The notes: generated from the letters alone by a model not told the origin. A DNA stretch of 64,000 nt from Spirosoma endbachense (GCF_010233585.1 NZ_CP045997.1:4717284-4781283), one strand, 5' to 3'. Numbered from the stretch's first letter, positions 25,148-35,227 are shown. Numbers and translations: made by a program.

Positions 25148-28100
25148 ATGCGAGAAAACTCCTTTAGAATCAGTTTGCTGACTTTGGGCCTATGGCTGTT
25201 AGTACAGTCAATTTTTGCCCAGGTACCAAAACGTAACGTACTTGTCTTTAGTAAAACGGCCGCATTCCGGCATCAGTCCATTGAAGCGGGCAAAACGGCT
25301 CTGGCAAAAATGGCTGCCGAAAAGGGGTTTGGCGTACAGTTTACCGAAGATGCGGCCCAGTTTAATGAATCAGGCCTAAAGCGATTCAATGCGGTCGTTT
25401 TCCTAAATACGACTGGCGATGTGCTCAACGGTGAGCAGCAGGCGGCTTTTGAACGCTACATTCAGGCGGGTGGTGGCTACGTGGGTATTCACGCGGCTAC
25501 AGATACTGAGTACGAATGGCCCTGGTACGGAAAATTGGCAGGAGCCTATTTTCTGGATCACCCGATGCCCAATAATGTGCAGAAAGGTAAGTTTATCGTT
25601 ACCCTCAAAAATCATTGGGCGACCCAGGGAATGCCCGATGAGTTTGAGCGAAATGACGAATTCTACAGTTTCAAGGACATTTCACCGAAAATCAACGTCG
25701 TCCTGAAGATTGACGAAAAGAGCTATGTGGGGGGTAAGAATCCTGATTTTCACCCCATGAGCTGGTATCAGGAATACGACGGTGGCCGGGCCTTTTATAC
25801 GGCTATGGGTCATACCGACGAAACCTTCACCGAGCCTTTGTTTTTGAACCATCTGTGGGCTGGTATTAATTACACAACAGGTGGGGATGGACCAAAGCCG
25901 CTGGATTATGCCAAAGCCCGACCCGAAGAGAACCGGTTTACTAAAGCTGTTCTGGCCGAAAAACTGGACGAACCTATGGAACTGAGCGTACTGGGTGACG
26001 GTCGAATCCTGTTCATTGAGCGAAAAGGAGAAGTTCGGCTCTACACGATCAAAACGAAGGAGCTGAAAACCATTGCCAAAATCCCGGTTAGTACAAAATA
26101 CGTGAGCAAGGAGGGTAAGGAATCGATGGGCGAAGATGGGCTTCTGGGTCTGAGCAAAGACCCCAATTTTGCTCAGAACCACTGGGTTTATCTGTACTAT
26201 TCGGACCCGGCCGAATCTAAAAACGTGCTGGCCCGCTTCGAATTAAAGGGCGATGAACTGGTCATGAACTCCAGAAAGGTGATGCTCGATGTACCAACTC
26301 AGCGCGAGGAGTGCTGCCATACCGCCGGCTCAATTGCCTGGGACCGGGCTGGTAATCTGTACCTGTCGACGGGTGATAACACCAATCCCCACGGCTCCAA
26401 TGGGTATAGCCCCAGCGATGAACGACCAGGCCGCAGTGCCTGGGACGCTCAGAAATCTTCGGCCAATACCAACGATTTGCGCGGTAAAATCATCCGGATC
26501 AAACCCCAACCCGACGGTACCTACACTATTCCTGATGGTAATCTTTTCCCGAAAGGAACCTCGCAAACACGTCCGGAGATTTACACTATGGGCCATCGCA
26601 ACCCTTTCCGCATTTCGGTCGACCAGAAAACAGGTTACGTATATTGGGGAGAGGTAGGGCCTGATGCCGCCAAACCAGACCCGAATCGGGGTGCTGCTGG
26701 CCATGATGAAGTCGGACAGGCGAAGAAGGCCGGTAATTTCGGCTGGCCACATTTTGTAGGCGACAATAAGGCGTACAATAAATACGATTTTGTTGCCGAA
26801 AAATCCGGAGAAAAATGGGACGCCAACGCACCAACCAATACATCGCCCAATAATACAGGACTGAACACGCTTCCCCCGGCTCAGAAAGCCTTTATCTGGT
26901 ATCCGTATGATGGCTCTCCCGAGTTCCCGCTGGTGGGTGCAGGGGGGAGAAACGCAATGGCAGGGCCAGTATTTTATGCCGAGGATTTTAAAAGTGCCCC
27001 CAACGCTTTCCCGAACTACTATAACGGGAAGCTGCTGACCTACGACTGGATGCGCGGCTGGATTATGGCCGTGACGATGGACAAGGACGGTAATTATCAG
27101 TCGATGGAGCGGTTTATGCCGAGCTATAAGTTCAGCAACCCGATGGATATGGAGTTCGCCGATAACGGGGACTTGTATATGCTCGAATATGGCTCCGGCT
27201 GGTTTACGGCCAACGACGATGCCCGGCTGATTCGCATCGAGTATAACGGGGGCAACCGAAAACCGCAGCTTCTGGTGGCAGCGAATAAGATGGGCGGTTC
27301 TGCGCCGTTCAACCTGAGCCTTACGGCAAAAGGAACGGTTGATGCCGATGGCGATGCGCTGACCTATGCATGGAAGATTTCGTCAAAAAATGGGTTTACT
27401 AAGCTGATTAACACCCCTGATGCTACGCTGACGCTCTCAACAGTGGGGGTCTACAAGGCTACCCTTACTGTCAATGATGGAAAAGGCGGTATCGTTTCCC
27501 AGTCGATGGACATTACGGTGGGCAATGAAGCTCCAGTCTTGAGTGTTGAGCTGCCCGGCGGTAATAAGTCATTTTTCACCCCCAATAAACCCTTCCGATA
27601 CGATATAAAGGTAAATGATAAGGAAGATGGTACGCTCGGGAAGGGTATCGATCCGGAGCGGGTGGCTGTCAATATTGATTACATGCCGGAGGGTTTCGAT
27701 AAAATTGCCATCGCGCAGGGCCACCGATCGGCCGATGCCGGGGCTCTCCTGGCGAGTGGCAAAAAACTTATCGAAGCCAGCGATTGCAAGGGCTGTCACA
27801 GTGTGGCTAAAAAATCGATCGGACCGGCCTACATGGACGTAGCCAGTAAATACAAGGGAGATAACACCGCTCTGGAGCGGCTGACAAAGAAGGTAATTGC
27901 CGGTGGTAGTGGCGTCTGGGGAGAAACGGCTATGGCGGCTCACCCACAGCTTTCGGCTGCCGATGCCTCCGAAATGGTTAAGTATATCTTGACTGTATCC
28001 AGCGAAGCCGCCAGTAGCAATGTCTTGCCGGTGAAGGGGAGCTACACCGCCAGCGTCCCATCCGGCGATAAGGGTAAAGGTGTCTTCATTGTACGGGCTT

Positions 28101-28597
28101 CCTACGAAGATAAAGGGGCCAAAGGATTACCTTCACTCAGATCGGAGCAGACGTTTGTCCTGAGAAACGCCAAAGTGGACGTACATGGCTTCGATCTATA
28201 CGACAATGTAAATAAAATGTCGTTCGGAGGGAATAACCTGGCCATTCCGAGCAAATCAGGAGCGTACATGGCAATCAGACAGGCTGATTTAAGTGGAGTA
28301 ACGGAGTTTCACGTCATGGCCACAGCCCCCAAACCGCAACTCAATGCCAAAGGGGGTAAGGTTGAGATACGATTGGATAGTCCGACCGGGAAATTAATCG
28401 GCGAATCGCCGTTCCTGGAATCGTCGGATAAGATGGACTTTAAACCGAATCAACTAAACGTTCCGGTCAAACTGCCCGCTCCGTTTGATAACAAATTGCA
28501 TGATGTCTATCTGGTCTTTGTCAATCCCAACGAACCGCTTGGCAGCCTGATGGTGGTGATGGGTGTCGAAGTCGTTCTGAGTTCCGTCGGGCAGTGA
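25148..28597 (+). CDS. ThuA / sugar dehydrogenase / PKD / cytochrome c fusion protein
   Basis: About 1149 residues, secreted (hydrophobic LLTLGLWLLVQSIFAQ). In order: a ThuA-like domain (about 20-240; VLVFSKTAAFRHQSIEAGK, GGGYVGIHAATDTEYEWPWYG, VGGKNPDFHPMSWYQE); a GSDH-type beta-propeller (about 250-640; ERKGEVRLY, EDGLLGLSKDPNF, YTMGHRNPFRISVD); a PKD/Ig domain (about 650-750); a c-type cytochrome with haem motif CKGCH at residues 880-884 and a possible distal Met after it; and a C-terminal carbohydrate-binding-like module. This arrangement is common in Bacteroidota sugar oxidation proteins. Haem suggests electrons from sugar oxidation enter the periplasmic chain. Confidence 0.88.
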   Translation: MRENSFRISLLTLGLWLLVQSIFAQVPKRNVLVFSKTAAFRHQSIEAGKTALAKMAAEKGFGVQFTEDAAQFNESGLKRFNAVVFLNTTGDVLNGEQQAAFERYIQAGGGYVGIHAATDTEYEWPWYGKLAGAYFLDHPMPNNVQKGKFIVTLKNHWATQGMPDEFERNDEFYSFKDISPKINVVLKIDEKSYVGGKNPDFHPMSWYQEYDGGRAFYTAMGHTDETFTEPLFLNHLWAGINYTTGGDGPKPLDYAKARPEENRFTKAVLAEKLDEPMELSVLGDGRILFIERKGEVRLYTIKTKELKTIAKIPVSTKYVSKEGKESMGEDGLLGLSKDPNFAQNHWVYLYYSDPAESKNVLARFELKGDELVMNSRKVMLDVPTQREECCHTAGSIAWDRAGNLYLSTGDNTNPHGSNGYSPSDERPGRSAWDAQKSSANTNDLRGKIIRIKPQPDGTYTIPDGNLFPKGTSQTRPEIYTMGHRNPFRISVDQKTGYVYWGEVGPDAAKPDPNRGAAGHDEVGQAKKAGNFGWPHFVGDNKAYNKYDFVAEKSGEKWDANAPTNTSPNNTGLNTLPPAQKAFIWYPYDGSPEFPLVGAGGRNAMAGPVFYAEDFKSAPNAFPNYYNGKLLTYDWMRGWIMAVTMDKDGNYQSMERFMPSYKFSNPMDMEFADNGDLYMLEYGSGWFTANDDARLIRIEYNGGNRKPQLLVAANKMGGSAPFNLSLTAKGTVDADGDALTYAWKISSKNGFTKLINTPDATLTLSTVGVYKATLTVNDGKGGIVSQSMDITVGNEAPVLSVELPGGNKSFFTPNKPFRYDIKVNDKEDGTLGKGIDPERVAVNIDYMPEGFDKIAIAQGHRSADAGALLASGKKLIEASDCKGCHSVAKKSIGPAYMDVASKYKGDNTALERLTKKVIAGGSGVWGETAMAAHPQLSAADASEMVKYILTVSSEAASSNVLPVKGSYTASVPSGDKGKGVFIVRASYEDKGAKGLPSLRSEQTFVLRNAKVDVHGFDLYDNVNKMSFGGNNLAIPSKSGAYMAIRQADLSGVTEFHVMATAPKPQLNAKGGKVEIRLDSPTGKLIGESPFLESSDKMDFKPNQLNVPVKLPAPFDNKLHDVYLVFVNPNEPLGSLMVVMGVEVVLSSVGQ

Positions 28598-28685
28598 GTT
28601 AATTAGTTGCCATTGGTCATAAGTTGTTAGTAATTAGCGCGATTAACGATTGACAAATGGTAACTAGTTCCTAAACCTCTTTTCT

Positions 28686-31600
28686 ATGAAAAAAATAATA
28701 ATATTGGCCTGGATGCTTCCTGCGCTGGCTTTTGCGCAGCCTTCGCCACTCCAAAAAGGATTTCAGGCTCCGCCTAATGCCGCCAAACCACGCGTCTGGT
28801 GGCATTGGATGAACGGCAACATCACCAAAGACGGCATCACCAAAGACCTCGAATGGATGAACCGCGTCGGCATTGGTGGTTTTCAAAACTTCGATGCCAG
28901 TCTGTTCACACCCAGCGTGACGCCCAAAAAACTGGTGTTCATGACCCCCGAATGGAAAGACGCTTTTAAACACACCACCGATCTGGCTCAAAAACTTGGG
29001 CTTGAAATGGCCATTGCCGGATCACCGGGGTGGAGCGTAACGGGTGGGCCGTGGGTATCTGCCAGCGACGCCATGAAAAAATACGTCTGGTCCGAAACGC
29101 GGGTTACGGGCGGGCAACCTTTTTCGGGTAAGCTACCCCAGCCACCTAACACAACGGGCAGTTTTCAGAATGTACCGATAGGAGCCAGTACGCTTGGTGG
29201 CCCCGTTGGCGACGTGCCAACCTATTACGCCGATGCCGTTGTTATTGCCTATCGTTTGCCCGCTGCTGAGAAGTCCTTAAGTACGTTCATGCCCAAAGTT
29301 ACGGCGAGTGGTGGGACATTCAGCCTTTCCGATCTGACCGATGGTGATCTGGCAAAAAGTAGTTTGCTGCCGCCGGTGGAAGTGGGACAGGACATGTGGA
29401 TTCAGTACGCGTTCGACAGCCCGCAAACCGTTAAGGCGTTTACTATTGTGGGAGCAAGCAGTGGTGGTGCATTGGCCGAATTCAGAGGTGCCCCCGATAA
29501 CCGAACCCTGAAAGTGAGCGACGATGGGGTCAACTTCCGGGATGTCGTGATGATTAAGGGGAGTACAGTGCCCCAGAACACAATGAGTATTGTGCCTACT
29601 ACGGCTAAATATTTCCGGTTTGCATTTAAAACGCTACAGCCTCAGGGCAACCCCTTTGGTGCCATGTTTGGCGGAAACGCTGCACCGGGTAAACCAGAGG
29701 GTGTACAGGTTGCGGAACTGGTGCTGCACAACACCGACCGGGTAGACCTGTTTGAAGAAAAGGCAGGTTTCAGTCCGTGGAAAGAAAGCACACACTCACT
29801 GGTGAAGTCGGATGCCGACGCCATTCCGACCGGAGATGTACTGGATCTGACCGCTAAAATGGGTGCTGATGGCACACTGAACTGGACACCCCCGAGCGGG
29901 AACTGGGTGGTCATGCGGCTGGGCTATTCGATCACGGGACGGAAAAACCATCCCGCTTCGCCGGAAGCTACTGGTCTGGAAGTCGATAAGCTCGACAAGG
30001 TGGCGGTTAAAAAATACATCGAGACATACCTGGACATGTATAAAGATGCTACCGGCGGGCAAATGGGGGCAAAAGGGCTGCAATACATGGTTCTGGATAG
30101 TTACGAAGCAGGCCACATGACCTGGACCAGGGCGATGCCCGAAGAGTTTCTGAAACGGCGTGGCTACGACATCAAACCCTGGCTTCCGGTGCTGACAGGC
30201 CGGGTAGTGAAGAGTGCCGAAGCCAGCGAGAAATTCCTGTGGGATTTTCGCAAGACCATTGGTGAACTGATTGTTGAAAATCATTATGACGTGATTGGTG
30301 ATGCGCTGCACGCACGCGGCATGAAGCGATATACCGAATCGCATGAAAATGGCCGTATTTATTTAGCCGACGGCATGGACGTGAAGCGTAAAGCCGATAT
30401 TCCTATGTCGGCCATGTGGACGCCCGGCAGTCTGGCCGGTGGGGGAGATGAGGAAGTTCGTAGTGAAGCCGACATTCGGGAAGCAGCTTCGGTTGCGCAC
30501 ATCTACGGACAGAATCTGGTAGCGGCCGAGTCGATGACCTCTATTCAAAATGCGTTTAGCTGGCATCCGGAAAAACTAAAGCGTACCGCCGATCTGGAAA
30601 TGGCGTCGGGATTAAACCGTTTTGTCGTACACACATCCGTACACCAGCCTTTGGATGATAAGAAACCCGGTATTTCGCTCGGGCCCTTTGGCCAGTATTT
30701 TACCCGGCAGGAAACCTGGGCTGAGCAGGCAAAACCCTGGATGGATTATCTGGGGCGGAGTTGCTTCCTGCTCCAGCAGGGCAAACCCGTCGTAGATGTT
30801 CTGTATTACTACGGTGAGAACAACAACATCACACAGGCATTCGCCCAAAAGTTGCCTGCTATTCCGGATGGATATGCATACGACTTTGCGAATGCGTCTG
30901 TGCTCAAGAATGCCTTACGGATAGAAGGGAGTAAAATCAGTACGTCAGGTGGTCAGCAGTATCGCCTGTTTGTTCTGGATTCCTCGGCGCGGACGATGAC
31001 GCTGCCCGTACTGAAAAAGCTGGGCGAACTGGTCAACGCAGGCATGAAAGTAGCAGGTATCAAACCCGAACGCTCTCCCAGCCTGAGCGATAACCCTACT
31101 GAATTTACCGCGCTGGTGAACCAGATCTGGAGTAATCCCAACGTATCGACAAAGCCAGTGGAAACCGTCCTGAAGGAAATGAACGTTCAGAAAGATGCGG
31201 ACATTTCCGGTGCCCGATCGAAGGTGATGTACATTCACCGTCAAACCAGCGATGCAGATCTCTACTGGCTCGATAACCGTAGCGAGAATCCGAACGAAGC
31301 CACGATTAGCTTCCGGGTTACGGGTAAAGTTCCGGAGCTGTGGTATCCCGAAACGGGTAAAACCGAAAAGGTATCCTATCAGATCAACAACGGGCGAACG
31401 ATTGTGCCACTCAAGTTTGAGTCGTGGGAAGCCTACTTTATCGTCTTCCGCGACAAGGCGACGGTAACTTCTTACACGAAATCTGCCGTTACCGAATCTC
31501 CCGTTGCCAGCGTATCCGGTGCCTGGAAAGTTAACTTTCAGGAAGGCCGGGGCGCCCCTCAGCAGGCCACGTTCAACACGCTGGTATCGTTGACGGAAAA

Positions 31601-32009
31601 TGCCGATCCAGGGGTCAAGTACTTTTCCGGAACGGCCGCCTACGACAACACGCTTGATGTGCCAAAAGTGACTAAAAACGCATCGTATATCCTTGATCTG
31701 GGTGAGGTGAAGAACATTGCCGAGGTAATTGTCAACGGTAAAAATGTAGGTACGGTCTGGAAGAAACCCTTCCAGATCGACATCACGGAAGCGCTGAAAG
31801 CTGGCCGTAATACCGTACAGATAAAGGTCACGAACCTGTGGGTCAATCGCCTGATTGGTGACGCCCAACCCGGTGTGACCAGCAAGGTTACGTTCACCAC
31901 CTTACCGTTCTATAAAGCTGATGCGCCCCTGTTGCCGTCGGGACTGCTGGGGCCGGTTCGCCTGCTGGAAGCGACAACTGCTTCTGCAACGGCTGAGGTG
32001 AAGCGGTAA
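28686..32009 (+). CDS. GH106-type glycoside hydrolase (alpha-L-rhamnosidase-like)
   Basis: 1107 residues, exported (hydrophobic IIILAWMLPALAFAQ). The opening PRVWWHWMNGNITKDGITKDLEWM and GIGGFQNFD are the family hallmark of GH106. Further landmarks are AGSPGWSVTGGPW, a central LDSYEAGHMTW and GMKRYTESHENGRIY with candidate catalytic Glu residues, and a C-terminal beta-rich galactose-binding-like domain (ASYILDLGEVKNIAEVIVNGK). It should release rhamnose from plant or algal polysaccharides in the periplasm. It follows the ThuA fusion by 88 bp and is probably co-transcribed. The exact catalytic residues cannot be assigned with certainty by eye. Confidence 0.85.
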   Translation: MKKIIILAWMLPALAFAQPSPLQKGFQAPPNAAKPRVWWHWMNGNITKDGITKDLEWMNRVGIGGFQNFDASLFTPSVTPKKLVFMTPEWKDAFKHTTDLAQKLGLEMAIAGSPGWSVTGGPWVSASDAMKKYVWSETRVTGGQPFSGKLPQPPNTTGSFQNVPIGASTLGGPVGDVPTYYADAVVIAYRLPAAEKSLSTFMPKVTASGGTFSLSDLTDGDLAKSSLLPPVEVGQDMWIQYAFDSPQTVKAFTIVGASSGGALAEFRGAPDNRTLKVSDDGVNFRDVVMIKGSTVPQNTMSIVPTTAKYFRFAFKTLQPQGNPFGAMFGGNAAPGKPEGVQVAELVLHNTDRVDLFEEKAGFSPWKESTHSLVKSDADAIPTGDVLDLTAKMGADGTLNWTPPSGNWVVMRLGYSITGRKNHPASPEATGLEVDKLDKVAVKKYIETYLDMYKDATGGQMGAKGLQYMVLDSYEAGHMTWTRAMPEEFLKRRGYDIKPWLPVLTGRVVKSAEASEKFLWDFRKTIGELIVENHYDVIGDALHARGMKRYTESHENGRIYLADGMDVKRKADIPMSAMWTPGSLAGGGDEEVRSEADIREAASVAHIYGQNLVAAESMTSIQNAFSWHPEKLKRTADLEMASGLNRFVVHTSVHQPLDDKKPGISLGPFGQYFTRQETWAEQAKPWMDYLGRSCFLLQQGKPVVDVLYYYGENNNITQAFAQKLPAIPDGYAYDFANASVLKNALRIEGSKISTSGGQQYRLFVLDSSARTMTLPVLKKLGELVNAGMKVAGIKPERSPSLSDNPTEFTALVNQIWSNPNVSTKPVETVLKEMNVQKDADISGARSKVMYIHRQTSDADLYWLDNRSENPNEATISFRVTGKVPELWYPETGKTEKVSYQINNGRTIVPLKFESWEAYFIVFRDKATVTSYTKSAVTESPVASVSGAWKVNFQEGRGAPQQATFNTLVSLTENADPGVKYFSGTAAYDNTLDVPKVTKNASYILDLGEVKNIAEVIVNGKNVGTVWKKPFQIDITEALKAGRNTVQIKVTNLWVNRLIGDAQPGVTSKVTFTTLPFYKADAPLLPSGLLGPVRLLEATTASATAEVKR

Positions 32010-32065
32010 GTAATTACATATCAAAAATAACGAACAGTTCAATTTCACTTTAACCAATAACCATC

Positions 32066-32479
32066 ATGAAAAAAGCAAGTATTCTCCTGTTCATTTTACT
32101 CTTAGGTGTTTCTGTAAAGGGCTTTTCTCAAACGACCACGTCGGCAACTGCCACGTCAACAACGGCGACTTCTTCAACCGACTTTTTTGCTGGTAAATGG
32201 GAGATAAACGTAGTGGGAACGCCAAACGGGGACGCTAAATTTGTGACTGAACTAACTAGAAAAGACGGTAAACTCACCGGCGAGCTAAAAGACCCAACGG
32301 GCAAGCGAACCGAAGTTACTCCGATTACAAAAATTCTGGAAGAAGCCACTAAAATGACGATCTATTTCAATACGGAACAGGCTGGCGAGATCCCCATCGA
32401 GCTAACCAAAGTGGATGACGACCATTTAAAAGGAATGCTTTACAGTATGTTTGACGCTACAGCCCAGCGTGTTAAATAG
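32066..32479 (+). CDS. Small exported protein, function unknown
   Basis: 137 residues: signal peptide (MKKASILLFILLLGVSVKGFSQ), a short Thr/Ser/Ala-rich linker, then a compact beta-rich part (GKWEINVVGTPNGDAKFVTEL, GKLTGELKDPTGKRTEVTPI, ELTKVDDDHLKGML). The 'GkWe....gtp.gda.f...l....gkltG.l' pattern is seen in many small periplasmic lipocalin-like proteins. It follows the GH106 gene by 56 bp and ends in the long hairpin at 32477, so it is the last gene of the sugar operon. Confidence 0.72.
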   Translation: MKKASILLFILLLGVSVKGFSQTTTSATATSTTATSSTDFFAGKWEINVVGTPNGDAKFVTELTRKDGKLTGELKDPTGKRTEVTPITKILEEATKMTIYFNTEQAGEIPIELTKVDDDHLKGMLYSMFDATAQRVK

Positions 32480-32528
32480 GGTTTTCGCTGAGAAGCACCG
32501 AATACGGTGCTTCTCAGCGAAAACCCTA
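32477..32528 (+). terminator. Long perfect hairpin at the end of the sugar operon
   Basis: Arms 32477-32500 and 32505-32528 pair perfectly over 24 bp with a 4-nt AATA loop. The left arm starts inside the stop codon of the preceding gene. GC-rich in the stem top, A/T at the foot. It very likely terminates the transcript. Confidence 0.85.
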
Positions 32529-32704
32529 ATAAGAAAAAGGAGACTAATTTATTAAGTTAAATTGATGCCCTGAGGCCGGTTTCTTTATCCGTGCATCAGG
32601 GCAATTTTTGTTTATTTTAGACCTAGTTCAGCCGAAAAAAGCGATGAATCCAGTTAATTCAGCAGTAAATAGCTTAGACTGGTACTCTTCCAATTCCTAT
32701 CTTG

Positions 32705-32816
32705 TACGTACTAGTCATGAATGTGGTTGATGACAAACCTATAAGCCGGGCCGCCGTTGCGCCGGGCCGCCGATGCGGTTTTTGAAACCTTATAGGCTTA
32801 AATTGGCCCAGCACTA
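32705..32816 (-). repeat. Dispersed intergenic repeat, copy 2 (reverse orientation)
   Basis: The reverse complement of this segment matches 38811-38922 almost base for base, including TAGTGCTGGG, the GC-rich core and CTTATAGGTTTGTCATCAA. Its internal small hairpin (GGTTT..AAACC) reads in the opposite orientation relative to copy 3, suggesting local flipping. It lies in the gap before the Dabb gene. Confidence 0.85.
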
Positions 32817-32818
32817 GC

Positions 32819-33112
32819 TCAATCCAGCGGTTGAAAATCAATCTCCATAAACTCGGTTACTTCATTTATCCAGTGTTGCTCAACGAAAGCCTGATGTAGC
32901 GGGTGCTGATTGTATTGATCATACTCGTCCTGACTGGCAAAGACCATCGACAACCCGAACGTGAATTGATTTTTAGGACTAATCTGGCGCAGGCACGAAA
33001 ACTGCCCGACGCCGGGAATGGTTGCCAGTTGTTGGACAGCCTCAAAGAAGGCTTGTTCCTGAATACTGCCTGGTGCATGTTTCAGCGTGAAAATTACGCT
33101 ATGTTGAATCAT
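32819..33112 (-). CDS. Dabb-domain (stress-responsive A/B barrel) protein
   Basis: 97 residues, the usual length of a single Dabb domain. Typical pieces are MIQHSVIFTLKHAPGS, the helix EQAFFEAVQQLATIPGVGQF, NQFTFGLSMVFASQDEYDQYNQHPLHQAFVEQHW and a final strand EFMEIDFQPLD. Dabb proteins are small dimeric cytoplasmic proteins of varied or unknown roles. The gene is alone, between a repeat copy and the two-component system. Confidence 0.88.
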   Translation of the reverse strand: MIQHSVIFTLKHAPGSIQEQAFFEAVQQLATIPGVGQFSCLRQISPKNQFTFGLSMVFASQDEYDQYNQHPLHQAFVEQHWINEVTEFMEIDFQPLD

Positions 33113-33170
33113 AAGGTATTGGGCTAACTGAAATTTTGTTGAAGATTAACGTTGGATTGATAAAAGATCA

Positions 33171-33929
33171 TTAACGGCCTAACCAATCCTTAAACTCCGA
33201 TAGTCGACTCATGCTGACAAACACTTCCTGGCGGGGAATCGGTTGCAAATCGACTTTAAGTTTCCCCGCCGAATACGCATGAATGGTTTGTATGGCATTT
33301 CGGGCGATGATAAACTGGCGATTGACACGAAAAAACTGAACTGGGTTTAGCAGGCTCGAAAGCTGGTCCAGACTGTATTCGAGGGGGAGCAATTGCCCGC
33401 TTTTGGTGATCAGGAATGTCGCTTTCTCCTCCGAGTAAAAATATGCAATATCGGCAACCTCCACGCTATGCACCCTGGTGCCGATAGTGATCATGAACCG
33501 TTCCCTGTAGTTGAGCGACTGTGGCTTTTGCATGAACGCCAGGAGCGCATTTAAATCGGGCATTGTCGATTGGCTTCGCAGCGTCCTGAACTTCTCAATA
33601 GCAGCCGTTAGTTCCTCATAATCAACGGGTTTAAGTAGGTAATCAATGCTATTAACCTTAAATGCTTTTAGCATGTATTCGTCGTAAGCGGTCGTGAAAA
33701 TGACCGGTAGCGTCAGACTAAGCTGGTCGAAAATGCTGAAAGCCAGCCCGTCCTCCAGGTGAATATCCATAAAGACCAGATCGGGTTTAGGATGCTGGCT
33801 AAACCAGTCGACGGCCTTTTTGATCGATGGTATCTGAAGCAGTACCTGTATTGATGGGTCATACTTTTTGAGTAATCGCTCCAGTTGGCGGGCTGTCCGA
33901 TCTTCATCTTCAATGATGACAACGTTCAT
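33171..33929 (-). CDS. LytTR-type response regulator
   Basis: 252 residues. The N-terminal receiver has the acidic pair IIEDED, the phospho-acceptor Asp in PDLVFMDIHLEDG, and VIFTTAYDEYMLKAFKVNSIDYLLKPVDYEEL with the conserved Thr and Lys. The C-terminal LytTR DNA-binding domain runs from about residue 150 (VADIAYFYSEEKATFLIT, FFRVNRQFIIARNAI). Its start overlaps the histidine-kinase stop by 4 nt, so the pair forms a coupled two-component operon. Confidence 0.93.
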   Translation of the reverse strand: MNVVIIEDEDRTARQLERLLKKYDPSIQVLLQIPSIKKAVDWFSQHPKPDLVFMDIHLEDGLAFSIFDQLSLTLPVIFTTAYDEYMLKAFKVNSIDYLLKPVDYEELTAAIEKFRTLRSQSTMPDLNALLAFMQKPQSLNYRERFMITIGTRVHSVEVADIAYFYSEEKATFLITKSGQLLPLEYSLDQLSSLLNPVQFFRVNRQFIIARNAIQTIHAYSAGKLKVDLQPIPRQEVFVSMSRLSEFKDWLGR

Positions 33930-35035
33930 GATAGGAGGGGGATTTTGACAATGAACGATTCGCCCTGCTTACCATACGATATGGTCCGTTTTGTAAGCAG
34001 GGCATAGCGGTTAATAATATTTCGAAGACCAACGCCGGTAGACAGTTCGGTTTGGTCGCGGGGTTGCCACGGATTCTCGATGATCAGCACGTCGTTCTGG
34101 CAATAAATATGTACGCGGAGGACCTCCTGAACCGACATCCGGTTGTGTTTAACGGCATTCTCGACCAGCAACTGGAGCGTTAAGGGGGCAATTCGATACT
34201 GACTTTGCTGGGATGGGGTAATCTCGATAACCACATCAAATTTATTTTCGAAACGGATCTGGAGTAGAAAGGTGTAGGAATGGATGAACTCTAATTCGGT
34301 TTTCAGCGAAACCAGTTCCTGATCACGCTGTTCCAGAATGTAGCGGTACACTTTAGAAAGTTGTTTGATGTATTGCTCCGAGAGGTCAGCATCTTCATGC
34401 ACCATAGAGGTTAGAATACTCAGACTATTAAAGAGGAAGTGGGGGCTTAGTTGGTGTTTCAGCGCTTCCACTTGACTCAGGGCCGCTTCTTTCTCCGACC
34501 GTTCGGCCCGGATCTGCACATTTTTTAGTTGCTGATAGGAACGGGAAATGATCGTCAGATAGAAAGCCGACAGGATAATGACCAGGTTAAAAACGTTGTT
34601 TACCCGCTGTAAGTAGGAAAATACGTCAGGGGTGAAGGGTAACGTATGGGGTTTGGGTACCTGTGCGAAGCCACTATGAATAAACAGGGTAAATAACGCC
34701 ATCAAAATAAGTTGGAAAACCTTGGTGTAAAGTACGGCCAGCACCAGCGAGATGAGCATGGTCAGCACCAGGGAAAGCCAGCTGAAATCCAGCAGAAAAT
34801 CATCTCCGAACCAGTTAAATAATTGGTTTTGAATCCAGTCCGTCGCGGTAATCCAGATAAAATATAAGCCAAGAGCGATCAGGATGAAAACAACGATAAA
34901 CGGCGATACCTCCAACAGCCTGGCCGGATTTCGAACGGAATCGGGTAGGTTGACATACAGCAGCAGGGGTGAATACAGCAGCAGTAACCGAATGGCCAGT
35001 TGCCATTTCTGTCGGGAAGTAAGCTTTTCGGCCAT
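33926..35035 (-). CDS. LytS/YehU-type sensor histidine kinase
   Basis: 369 residues with several N-terminal membrane helices (LALRLLLLYSPLLLY-type start, VVFILIALGLYFIW, FSWLSLVLTMLISLVLAVLY). The His_kinase domain motif LKHQLSPHFLFNSLSIL carries the phospho-acceptor His, and VENAVKHNRM is the N-box of the ATP-binding domain, followed by a G-box-like STGVGLRNI. No extracellular sensor domain of note is visible, so it may sense the membrane or a small ligand. It pairs with the LytTR regulator at 33171. Target genes are unknown. Confidence 0.92.
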   Translation of the reverse strand: MAEKLTSRQKWQLAIRLLLLYSPLLLYVNLPDSVRNPARLLEVSPFIVVFILIALGLYFIWITATDWIQNQLFNWFGDDFLLDFSWLSLVLTMLISLVLAVLYTKVFQLILMALFTLFIHSGFAQVPKPHTLPFTPDVFSYLQRVNNVFNLVIILSAFYLTIISRSYQQLKNVQIRAERSEKEAALSQVEALKHQLSPHFLFNSLSILTSMVHEDADLSEQYIKQLSKVYRYILEQRDQELVSLKTELEFIHSYTFLLQIRFENKFDVVIEITPSQQSQYRIAPLTLQLLVENAVKHNRMSVQEVLRVHIYCQNDVLIIENPWQPRDQTELSTGVGLRNIINRYALLTKRTISYGKQGESFIVKIPLLS

Positions 35036-35130
35036 GATCGTTTGTTGGTAAAAGGCAATGGCCTCAATCGGCTACTAAGTCATAAAATGAAACGAATGAA
35101 GTTTCCGGGAAGACTTGACTAAGTGCAGTT

Positions 35131-35176
35131 CAGCCCTGGCTGGACATCGTTTGACGAAGATGTCCAGCCAGGGCTG
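35131..35176 (-). terminator. Long hairpin downstream of the small exported protein gene
   Basis: Perfect 18-bp stem, arms 35131-35148 and 35159-35176, 10-nt loop, GC-rich. It lies 51 bp after the minus-strand gene ending at 35228, and no U tract follows. It probably stops that transcript before the kinase gene. Confidence 0.75.
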
Positions 35177-35227
35177 TAAAGACTGGTCACAGGAGCCGAA
35201 ACACTGAAGTTAGTGTCAGCTCTGAGG

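Noticed and set aside
30945..31868. 307-codon minus-strand frame inside the GH106 gene
   Set aside because: It is antisense to a well-supported large gene and shows no recognisable domain; such long antisense frames are common in GC-balanced codon use.
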